Source: Promethearchaeota archaeon
GTDB taxonomy: Archaea > Asgardarchaeota > Lokiarchaeia > Sigynarchaeales > MK-D1
Direction of reading: 5' to 3'
Length of the DNA stretch: 10,623 nucleotides
Assembly: GCA_016839865.1 (NCBI GenBank)
Contig: JAEOTN010000468.1
Span: forward strand, 1-10,623
The notes beneath the pieces were generated by a model. That model was not told the origin of the DNA. It ran no database searches and worked only from the letters and a program-made list of their open reading frames with translations. The position numbers and the translations under genes were made by a program. Positions 1 through 5,701 of this stretch are shown here, one piece after another; position 1 is the stretch's first letter; each line of letters starts with the position of its first letter.

Positions 1-110
1 CATCCTGAATGCTGCGAATCAACCTCTTTGCAGAGATGCTGTCTCAGTATTCTAGGTTCTAAACTGCTAACCTATAAGATGAAATTGAAAAGCATGTATT
101 GTTGATTCGA

Positions 111-120
111 TTTAAATTTT
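111..120 (+). promoter_or_regulatory. Possible archaeal TATA box
   Basis: TTTAAATTTT preceded by GATTCGA resembles a BRE/TATA element. Transcription would begin near 141, about 20 nt before the ATG of a 14-codon ORF at 161. The region is AT-rich enough for a chance match. Confidence 0.25.
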
Positions 121-160
121 GTCAATAGTGATCTCGTAGATACGCCGAATTGTAGGAAAA

Positions 161-205
161 ATGGGGGAATTTCAACGCAAAGTGATCCTTGTGTTGATGA
201 AATGA
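161..205 (+). CDS. Possible 14-residue micro-ORF
   Basis: ATG at 161 opens a 14-codon frame (MGEFQRKVILVLMK) ending with TGA at 203-205. A partial SD (TAGGA, 152-156) lies 4 nt before the start, and a TATA-like box at 111-120 is placed to give a leader of about 20 nt. The peptide has a basic N-terminal half and a hydrophobic run (VILVLM). Nothing else supports translation, and I do not recognise it. It may be chance. Confidence 0.15.
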   Translation: MGEFQRKVILVLMK

Positions 206-240
206 TAAAAAACAAAATTAAAATAATGGAAAATGGAAAT

Positions 241-257
241 TATAAAAAAATTATAAC
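241..257 (-). terminator. Oligo-T terminator of membrane protein gene
   Basis: On the minus strand a run of seven T (244-250) sits inside a TTATAA/TTATAA inverted repeat, some 25 nt past the stop codon at 275. A second T-rich run follows at about 206-215. U-tract termination is typical of archaea. Confidence 0.5.
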
Positions 258-274
258 GATTGAATTGAGTAAGT

Positions 275-580
275 TTACTTAGATGCTTCCTCTTCCCGTT
301 CTAGTTCTTCTTCTAATTCCTCTAAAGGTACGGGGGGCGGAGTTGTGATCATTGAATATCCGATCCAAATCATCACAACGCAAACAAGCAGTACTACAAT
401 AAACATTGGTATCATTAGTGCCCATTCCCATTGGAATCCCGGAATTGCGTCCCAGAATTGCTCTGCTAATGGACGTAGATTATGCATAATCAAATCCACT
501 GGACCCATCATCGTATAAAAAACTGCTATTAGTGCACCTAGCACTAGAAGAATTACTCCAAGAATCTTATCTTTAGCCAT
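275..580 (-). CDS. Small two-helix membrane protein
   Basis: This 101-residue protein of unknown function has two clear hydrophobic segments. The first, about residues 6-25 (ILGVILLVLGALIAVFY), follows a short basic start (MAKDK). The second, about 54-79, is rich in Met, Ile and Val. An amphipathic linker of about 28 residues with several Trp (W43, W51, W53) joins them. After a proline-rich turn (TPPPVP) the C-terminus is strongly acidic (EELEEELEREEEASK) and probably soluble, perhaps a short helix for partner binding. With the basic N-terminus inside, both ends would be cytoplasmic. AGGTGA at 588-593 sits 7 nt before the ATG and supports this start. It is transcribed alone, divergently from the cupin gene. 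I do not recognise the family. Confidence 0.85.
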   Translation of the reverse strand: MAKDKILGVILLVLGALIAVFYTMMGPVDLIMHNLRPLAEQFWDAIPGFQWEWALMIPMFIVVLLVCVVMIWIGYSMITTPPPVPLEELEEELEREEEASK

Positions 581-587
581 ATATTAT

Positions 588-593
588 TCACCT
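588..593 (-). promoter_or_regulatory. Shine-Dalgarno site of the membrane protein gene
   Basis: AGGTGA on the minus strand, 7 nt from the ATG at 580, fixes this start. Confidence 0.65.
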
Positions 594-621
594 AAATAAT
601 GGTATAATCTTGGTGCCGTTG

Positions 622-630
622 TAATTAAAA
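622..630 (-). promoter_or_regulatory. TATA box of the membrane protein gene
   Basis: TTTTAATTA on the minus strand is centred about 26 bp before position 600, giving a leader of about 20 nt that just includes the AGGTGA site. Confidence 0.45.
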
Positions 631-671
631 GTAATCGTTTTACCATACATAATGATCCTTGTTTCAATTAA

Positions 672-679
672 TTTTAATT
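672..679 (+). promoter_or_regulatory. TATA box of the cupin gene, leaderless geometry
   Basis: TTTTAATT is centred about 26 bp before the ATG at 702, so transcription should start at or within a base or two of the start codon. No SD precedes the ATG, which agrees with a leaderless mRNA. Confidence 0.5.
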
Positions 680-701
680 TGGTATAGTAATTGTTACCCA
701 T

Positions 702-1385
702 ATGGGGAATATTCTGGTTTTACATCCTTCTAGAGGTACAAAATTGTATCGTATTGCGGAAACTCCACTCCAAATCGAAATCGGTGCCAAAGAACATGTT
801 CTCAAAATCGAGATTCTTTTAATTCAAGGAGAAGATGTAAGTATTCAGAAATTGGATATTCATAGCAATATTATCCAATTACTACCCAAACAAGAATTTT
901 TATGCGTAAACCTTTCGAATGTGCCAATCACCTTGAAATTCAATCAAAATACTTCCATTTTAGAGGTTTTATTCGATCCATATGAATTTGAAAACTCACC
1001 ATTTGATGAAGTTAATCCTGAAGAGTTCAAACAGACTCATTCAGTTCCTGATGGCTATATGGATATTCTTTCCAAATGGTATTCTATTAAGTTTACATAC
1101 CCCACAAAAAATCTTATCTTCATTCGACCTCATCTTGGGGTTAGCATCCAAAGTCACTTAAAACGATCCGAAGACTGGACAATAGTACAAGGCACCCCAA
1201 TAATCATAGCGAACTCTCAAATCTTCTATTCTGTTCATCCCGGGGATACTTTTCATACCGATAAAGGAAAATTACATTCAATATTTAATCCTACTAACGA
1301 ATGGGTAGTGTTAGAAGAACATTATGACGGACAATTCGAAGAAGAAGACATAATTCGAGTATTCAATCCAAATCATTATCAGTAA
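702..1385 (+). CDS. Cupin protein, type II phosphomannose-isomerase-like
   Basis: The C-terminal half (about residues 125-227) matches the cupin of type II mannose-6-phosphate isomerases. It has the SHLKRSEDW segment (family pattern HxHRxExW; H152, R155, E157, W159), then VQGTP, HPGDTFH (180-185), LHSIFNP (H192) and a family-like ending, QFEEEDIIRV. H152, E157 and H192 could be metal ligands; the usual first His of the pair is S151 here. The N-terminal 110 residues are beta-rich and may be a second, degenerate cupin. In bacteria this cupin is often fused to GDP-mannose pyrophosphorylase; no such domain or neighbour is present. A role in sugar-phosphate isomerisation or sugar binding is an inference. 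Its stop is 1 bp from the stop of the convergent methyltransferase gene. Confidence 0.75.
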   Translation: MGNILVLHPSRGTKLYRIAETPLQIEIGAKEHVLKIEILLIQGEDVSIQKLDIHSNIIQLLPKQEFLCVNLSNVPITLKFNQNTSILEVLFDPYEFENSPFDEVNPEEFKQTHSVPDGYMDILSKWYSIKFTYPTKNLIFIRPHLGVSIQSHLKRSEDWTIVQGTPIIIANSQIFYSVHPGDTFHTDKGKLHSIFNPTNEWVVLEEHYDGQFEEEDIIRVFNPNHYQ

Positions 1386-1386
1386 T

Positions 1387-2856
1387 TCATTTAAAGTCTA
1401 ACCTACAATAGTGACAATTCCCAAAAATATCAAACGCACGAATTTGAACAAAAAACTTCTCATTCATCCAAGAAGCTACAGAAAAAATATAGTTCTTCTT
1501 GACACTCTCCTTTCTACCACGTGGTATATCTGAATAGTGAATCATGAATGGTTTAGGATGATCAGCTTCTGATGAAATACAAAAATAAACCGAATCTAAT
1601 AAGGAAATATTCGGATAATCTCCTCGTTTCTGGAATCCATTATTATGCTGAAACACGGAATCCTCATTAATAGCGTTAAATGTGATAATAAGATTAACAC
1701 CATCATATTTTCCAAGATATTCAACTGAATTTTCAATATAGACGTTTTCTCTATTCTCCCATACTTGAAATGATCTACCGATTTCCACAATGTCTTTATT
1801 TACAATTTGTCGCTGTAATCGCTTAGAGCTTGTATGAATTGCATTAATGTTATTATCACATGCAATCCACCTTCGATCTAGGTTTTGGGCTACAAATGCC
1901 GTAGTACCTGAACCAGAAAAACAATCCAATACAATATCTCCGGGATTAGAAGAGGTTTTTATAATTCTTTCAAGTAAAGCTTCGGGTTTCTGAGTTGGAT
2001 AAAAAACAGATTCTCTACTAGCAATTTTTGCGTAATTAAATGATAAAATATCGTTCCAGATGTTTGTGATCGGCTCTCCTGGATCTTCCTTCAAGTAGAT
2101 CTTGTTATTGCGTCGTGTAATGCGGAATCTTCCATTCTCATCAGAGTCCTTGTATTTTTTATCAATAAAGTCTTGCGAATGGGGAGTATATTGTGGATGA
2201 AAGGTATAAGTGTCTGTTTTTGAGTAGAATAAGATTATTCCAGTTGCATAGATATAATTATCTCGTACTTGTCCCTTGAATCCTGCAACATTCAAGGAAG
2301 CTGTATTCCAAATAATTTGGCGTCTAAAATTTTCTTTACCGAATACCTCGTCTAAAATTACTTTGATATAATGTGCAGCATCTTCATCAAGATGAACATA
2401 AATAGAACCAGTAACGCTTAGGAGCACTTTTAGCAGCAAAAATCGCTCATATAGAAATTGGAGGTATTTTTCCAAATCCCACGTATCGGAATATTGTTTT
2501 TGTTTAAAGGATACTTCCTCATCGATTCCACGTAGATATACTTGCCTATGAAATGATACATTTTTCATGAATGGAGGATCTATGTATATAAGATCAATGT
2601 TTCCTTTCATATTATCCTCAAGGCATCGAAGAGCGTCCTGGTTATCTCCCTGAATAAAAAGATTGTACGTTTCAAAATTTTGGGAAATTGCTTCTGTAAA
2701 AGGTTTATCATCTGGTTTTTTTGAACAATTTATCTTGATTACGGATTTATTAGTATTAGAATCATTTGTTTCATCAAATAAAGGAGTATACACTTCAGAA
2801 AGGTGAAATTTCTCGTATTCATAAATATTTTGGGATTTACCTTTCCAATGTAACAT
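1387..2856 (-). CDS. Orphan beta-class DNA methyltransferase (Mod-like)
   Basis: This 489-residue enzyme should transfer a methyl group from S-adenosylmethionine to adenine N6 (or cytosine N4) in DNA. Motif IV, IDPPF (D93-F96), comes first and motif I, DCFSGSG (311-317), comes near the C-terminus. That order, with the region between (about 120-285) as likely target-recognition domain, is the beta class seen in type III Mod subunits. YPTQKPE (286-292) is another hallmark, and D334 ends the next strand of the fold. Residues about 355-489 form an extra C-terminal region without a motif I know, ending in a CHYC cluster. GGAG 8 nt upstream supports the ATG. No restriction gene lies nearby, so it appears to be an orphan. 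The target sequence cannot be read from the protein. Confidence 0.9.
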   Translation of the reverse strand: MLHWKGKSQNIYEYEKFHLSEVYTPLFDETNDSNTNKSVIKINCSKKPDDKPFTEAISQNFETYNLFIQGDNQDALRCLEDNMKGNIDLIYIDPPFMKNVSFHRQVYLRGIDEEVSFKQKQYSDTWDLEKYLQFLYERFLLLKVLLSVTGSIYVHLDEDAAHYIKVILDEVFGKENFRRQIIWNTASLNVAGFKGQVRDNYIYATGIILFYSKTDTYTFHPQYTPHSQDFIDKKYKDSDENGRFRITRRNNKIYLKEDPGEPITNIWNDILSFNYAKIASRESVFYPTQKPEALLERIIKTSSNPGDIVLDCFSGSGTTAFVAQNLDRRWIACDNNINAIHTSSKRLQRQIVNKDIVEIGRSFQVWENRENVYIENSVEYLGKYDGVNLIITFNAINEDSVFQHNNGFQKRGDYPNISLLDSVYFCISSEADHPKPFMIHYSDIPRGRKESVKKNYIFSVASWMNEKFFVQIRAFDIFGNCHYCRLDFK

Positions 2857-2865
2857 ACTTCAACT

Positions 2866-2870
2866 CCATA
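2866..2870 (-). promoter_or_regulatory. Ribosome-binding site of methyltransferase gene
   Basis: On the minus strand ATGGAG ends about 7-8 nt before the ATG at 2856. An out-of-frame ATG overlaps this site, but the Mod-like frame begins at 2856. Confidence 0.5.
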
Positions 2871-2946
2871 AGAATATGGAAGGTAATTCCATAATAGATT
2901 TACGTCATCAACATTGTTAGGAGGAATTAGATTAAAGTAAATACAC

Positions 2947-3885
2947 ATGGCATTTTTTGAAGAATCCAATCCTTGTGATGTAGATATTGATGATCTCTTA
3001 ACCGCGCTAAGAGCACATTTTAAAAATGTGAAAGCAAGTGATTTGCGCTTCACTTATCATGGAACCTACAATGTTTTTGAATTTAAAAAATACATCTTAC
3101 GGGTTCCAGACGTTAGTTTTCGAAATGATGATGGAATTCATTTGATCCAAAATGAATCCATGAAACTAAAGAACTTAGCAGAGTTCCTTTCAGTCCCTAT
3201 ACCTCAACCAATTAGAATCTCCTTAGATGAAACTATGCCTTTTATGGTGTATGAGAAGATACCGGGTGTTCCTCTTTCAAGTACTTTTGCCTCTCTTAGT
3301 CCACAAAATAAGAAGAATGTCGCTTTAGAAATTGCGAACTTCTTAAATCAATTACATTCTCCCACATTGCTGCATCAAGTGAATTCAAAAGTATTCCTAA
3401 CAAACTTTCAGGTTAATGAGTATAAAAAATACTGGGAAGCACGATACCAAGAAATACAGGAAAAAATCTTTACTCACTTAGATTCATCTCAAAAAATATG
3501 GATTCACCATATTTTTGAAGATTTTTTAGAGAGTGCATCCAATTTTCATTTCAAGCCTACTCTAACACATTGTGATTTCGATATGACTAATATCCTTGTG
3601 AATCCAGATAAAGGGAAAATCACTGGGATTGTAGATTTTGAAGAAACTAAAGCGTGGGACCCCGCAGCGGACTTATTATTTTTCGAAGACCCACTGTTTC
3701 ATCAAAAAATTCTAAGTTCATATAATTATTCTGAATCAATCTCCCTGCAAAATAGAATGAAATTCCTCTACTGCAGAACTTTTGCTCCATATATCACTTT
3801 TGGGTTAGACCATGACAAGCATTCAATGGTGAAGTATGGTCTTATAAAACTAGAAAAATTGCGATATGAGTTTCCACATAAGTAA
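2947..3885 (+). CDS. APH-family phosphotransferase
   Basis: This 312-residue protein has the aminoglycoside/choline-kinase-like (APH) fold, which moves the gamma phosphate of ATP to a hydroxyl of a small molecule. The N-lobe shows HGTYNVFEF (38-46) followed by YILRV (R52 in the nucleotide-binding Lys/Arg position), and FMVYEKIPGVPL (99-110) is the hinge region. The catalytic loop is HCDFDMTN (208-215; D210 base, N215 metal ligand), and IVDFEE (D230) is the DFG equivalent. All key residues are present, so it should be active. The substrate is unknown; the fold alone does not imply antibiotic resistance. A stop at 2938 excludes a longer ATG start. GGAGG upstream is about 21 nt away, too far for normal use. 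It converges on the M23 gene with 8 bp between stops. Confidence 0.85.
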   Translation: MAFFEESNPCDVDIDDLLTALRAHFKNVKASDLRFTYHGTYNVFEFKKYILRVPDVSFRNDDGIHLIQNESMKLKNLAEFLSVPIPQPIRISLDETMPFMVYEKIPGVPLSSTFASLSPQNKKNVALEIANFLNQLHSPTLLHQVNSKVFLTNFQVNEYKKYWEARYQEIQEKIFTHLDSSQKIWIHHIFEDFLESASNFHFKPTLTHCDFDMTNILVNPDKGKITGIVDFEETKAWDPAADLLFFEDPLFHQKILSSYNYSESISLQNRMKFLYCRTFAPYITFGLDHDKHSMVKYGLIKLEKLRYEFPHK

Positions 3886-3893
3886 ATGAAATC

Positions 3894-4544
3894 TTACAGA
3901 TAACATAAATCCCAAGTAGGATGATATGAGTGCACCAATATCAATAAATCATTATAAGAATCGGTAGATAGGTACTTTTGAGGGCAAAATTTATCTTTTC
4001 CTTCTTTTACATCAAAATGAATATGAGCTCCATCCGCTACATACAAGAAACGTCCAATTTCTTGACCCTGTTCTACCCAATCTCCGACTTCAACCTCAAT
4101 CATCGATTGTTGATTTTCCCAATCTGCTGAAAGGTTCGTCCATGATTCAAAATTGTAACTAATCTCAACAGTCCGATTGAACAAAATGTCAACTCTTACC
4201 CAATATCTATTTTCCACATTGGCTCCATTGTCTCGGTAACTAATTTGTTTCACTTTTCCGGGTGCTGCAGCTAGTACCACAGAATTATTGTTGAAAAAAT
4301 AATCTAATCCCTCATGAATAAATCCCCAAGGACAATTCTCTGTAGTGGAAAATCCTTCGTTCCATCCATAAATATCAGATTGGGACTCATAAATCACTCC
4401 CAAATCATTTAAAACGGAACTATCATATCGTCCTTGATTGCCAAACCAAGCAAATCCTTGTGTAAATATATAAAAAAAACCTACTGAAGAAAGTGTGACA
4501 ACAATTATCGATATTATGAGAATGATTTTTACTCCTTTTTTCAT
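3894..4544 (-). CDS. Membrane-anchored M23-like (LytM) domain protein
   Basis: Residues 5-30 form one N-terminal membrane segment after MKKG, so the domain probably faces outside. The LytM/M23 fold follows, with HEGLDY (H77, D81) and HIHFDV (H174, H176), which supply the zinc ligands H77, D81 and H176. VEVGDWVEQGQEIGRF (151-166) is the typical lipoyl-like hairpin, and CPQKYL near the end replaces the common NPxxYL. Where active enzymes read YxHL, this one has YNFE (130-133), so the helper histidine seems missing. Archaea lack murein, so the substrate may be another cell-surface polymer or a protein, or the domain may only bind. It starts about 27 bp from a TATA box shared with the divergent flavoprotein gene, which implies little or no leader. 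Confidence 0.8.
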   Translation of the reverse strand: MKKGVKIILIISIIVVTLSSVGFFYIFTQGFAWFGNQGRYDSSVLNDLGVIYESQSDIYGWNEGFSTTENCPWGFIHEGLDYFFNNNSVVLAAAPGKVKQISYRDNGANVENRYWVRVDILFNRTVEISYNFESWTNLSADWENQQSMIEVEVGDWVEQGQEIGRFLYVADGAHIHFDVKEGKDKFCPQKYLSTDSYNDLLILVHSYHPTWDLCYL

Positions 4545-4567
4545 AGTTCCCCATTGTGCTTGTAATC

Positions 4568-4575
4568 TATAAATA
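4568..4575. promoter_or_regulatory. TATA box, possibly serving two divergent genes
   Basis: TATAAATA (+) reads TATTTATA on the minus strand. Its centre is about 27 bp from the M23 ATG (4544) and 33 bp from the flavoprotein ATG (4605), so it can drive both with leaders of 0-2 and about 7 nt. No other good box lies in the 60 bp between the starts. Confidence 0.55.
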
Positions 4576-4604
4576 CTATTTTGCCCAATAACAACTGGAA
4601 TCTT

Positions 4605-5171
4605 ATGAAATCACTATTAATTTTTAATGGAAGTCCTCGGAAAAAGGGGAACACGAAAGTATTATGTGATCTTTTAACAAAAACTATTGAAGAAAATGGT
4701 GGGAAAACCGAGATAATTTCTATAAACACATTGAATATCAACCCTTGTCGAGCTTGTGAAGCTTGTATGCGAAATAAGGACGGAATGTGTGTGCAAGATG
4801 ATGATATGAGAGAACTATATGGTAAAATATTGGATGCCAATGGATTAATTTTCGCGGCTCCTATATATTGGTTTAATTACAGTGCTCAGTTGAAACTGGT
4901 TATTGATCGAATGTATGCTCTATTTGGAATGAAAGGCAATCCACTAACAGGAAAAATTATGGCAGGAATTTTGGTGTATGGAGGTTCTGATAAGCACAAT
5001 TCTGGAGCAATTAATGCAATAAATTCTCTGAAAACCATGTTCAATTATTTAGGAGGAACAATTAACGATGTCGTGCATGGTACAGCAATGAATTTAGGAG
5101 ACATTGAGAAAAACGATAAAATATTAAATAAAGTCAAGGAATTAGGAATAAAAATCATGAAAAAACTATGA
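4605..5171 (+). CDS. Iron-sulfur flavoprotein (Isf-like, NADPH-dependent FMN reductase fold)
   Basis: This 188-residue flavodoxin-like protein begins MKSLLIFNGSPRKKGNT. The NGSPRKKGNT loop (8-17) binds FMN phosphate, and APIYWF (85-90) contacts the isoalloxazine ring. Between them C48, C51, C54 and C62 form a compact CX2CX2CX7C cluster, the layout by which Methanosarcina-type iron-sulfur flavoproteins hold a 4Fe-4S centre. It probably moves electrons between ferredoxin or another carrier and an acceptor such as O2 or H2O2; the partner is unknown. I chose ATG 4605 over an in-frame TTG at 4581 because the family starts right before the first strand and the TATA box is placed for 4605. A GNAT gene follows after 19 bp, probably co-transcribed. 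Confidence 0.9.
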   Translation: MKSLLIFNGSPRKKGNTKVLCDLLTKTIEENGGKTEIISINTLNINPCRACEACMRNKDGMCVQDDDMRELYGKILDANGLIFAAPIYWFNYSAQLKLVIDRMYALFGMKGNPLTGKIMAGILVYGGSDKHNSGAINAINSLKTMFNYLGGTINDVVHGTAMNLGDIEKNDKILNKVKELGIKIMKKL

Positions 5172-5190
5172 ACTGAAAAATGATGTAAGT

Positions 5191-5685
5191 ATGACAGATG
5201 AAAACCTGATTTTCGAACTTGCTACAGAAAACGATATCCCTGAATTAACCAAAGTAATGACTCGTGCATTCGATGATGACACTCAGAGACACCTAGGGAA
5301 ACCAAAAGGAGGTCCTCCAGGATATGATAATGGAGAATTCTTCCGAAAATGGCTGTTATCCTATGAGGAAAGTCATGGTTATAAAATTCTTGATGATGGA
5401 AAACTCATAGGAGGTTTAATTGTGTGGATTTTGAAATCTCGTAGGAACCGAATAGGAGTTATATTCGTCGATCCCCCATTTCAAAACCAAGGTGTGGGTT
5501 CTCTTGCTTTGCAGTTTATCTTTAAAACTTACTCGGATTCCGTATCATGGACCCTAGACACACCTGGATTCGCGAAGTCTAATCATAAATTTTACGAGAA
5601 AAATGGATTTGAAAAAATTGCTGAGGAACCAGATAATGAAATCCCAGGTGGAGTTTCCTTTACCTATATGAAGTTTGTTGAATAA
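5191..5685 (+). CDS. GNAT-family N-acetyltransferase
   Basis: This 164-residue single GNAT domain uses acetyl-CoA to acetylate an amine. Strand 1 is LIFELATENDIPEL (6-19), and the acetyl-CoA loop is FQNQGVG (97-103; pattern Q/RxxGxG/A) after VIFVDPP. SNHKFYEKNGFEKI (130-143) is the usual C-terminal helix and strand. A glycine/proline-rich stretch (GKPKGGPPGYDNG, 36-48) replaces part of the alpha1-alpha2 region, where substrates are usually recognised. The substrate cannot be named. It lies 19 bp after the flavoprotein stop on the same strand with no clear promoter or SD between, so the two are probably one operon. It converges on the SDR gene with 16 bp between stops. Confidence 0.85.
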   Translation: MTDENLIFELATENDIPELTKVMTRAFDDDTQRHLGKPKGGPPGYDNGEFFRKWLLSYEESHGYKILDDGKLIGGLIVWILKSRRNRIGVIFVDPPFQNQGVGSLALQFIFKTYSDSVSWTLDTPGFAKSNHKFYEKNGFEKIAEEPDNEIPGGVSFTYMKFVE

Positions 5686-5686
5686 T

Positions 5687-5700
5687 AAAAAAGAGAAAAT
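5687..5700. repeat. 14-bp direct repeat, copy 1 (terminator-like on minus strand)
   Basis: AAAAAAGAGAAAAT begins just past the GNAT stop, and an identical copy lies at 7344-7357, so the SDR gene is bracketed. On the minus strand it reads ATTTTCTCTTTTTT directly after the SDR stop and may serve as its U-rich terminator. It is low in complexity. Confidence 0.45.
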
Positions 5701-5701
5701 A

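Larger units (their letters stand above)
1..274. other. Left-edge gene-poor region
   Basis: No substantial gene is visible here. On the + strand two reading frames are open from the edge, one stopping at 53-55 and one at 103-105. Either could be the last residues of a gene outside the window; the first reads ILNAANQPLCRDAVSVF and looks the more protein-like. TAGGTT (53-58) and AACCTA (69-74) could pair as a 6-bp hairpin with a 10-nt loop. The rest is very AT-rich and contains a promoter-like element, a possible micro-ORF and the terminator of the downstream minus-strand gene, listed separately. I see no tRNA. Confidence 0.5.

Noticed and set aside
183..662. TGATCCTTGT at 183-192 and again at 653-662, around the membrane protein gene
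   Set aside because: Repeats of 10 bp are expected many times by chance in 10 kb.
1596..1790. 64-residue minus-strand ORF in another frame of the methyltransferase
   Set aside because: Fully inside the C-terminal part of the methyltransferase and not protein-like; a frameshift is not needed because the main frame is continuous.
2739..3053. 104-residue minus-strand ORF across the methyltransferase and APH starts
   Set aside because: It overlaps the starts and the divergent promoter region of two well-supported genes and has no domain-like sequence.
2947..3885. Antibiotic resistance gene
   Set aside because: The APH fold is used for many substrates (choline, sugars, amino acids), and nothing in the context points to drug resistance.
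4581..4604. TTG start for the flavoprotein, eight residues longer
   Set aside because: The family begins right before strand 1 (MKSLLIFNGSP), and the TATA box spacing favours ATG 4605.
4541..4840. 99-residue minus-strand ORF over the flavoprotein start
   Set aside because: It is antisense to the FMN and Fe-S motifs of a clear gene and covers the shared TATA box.
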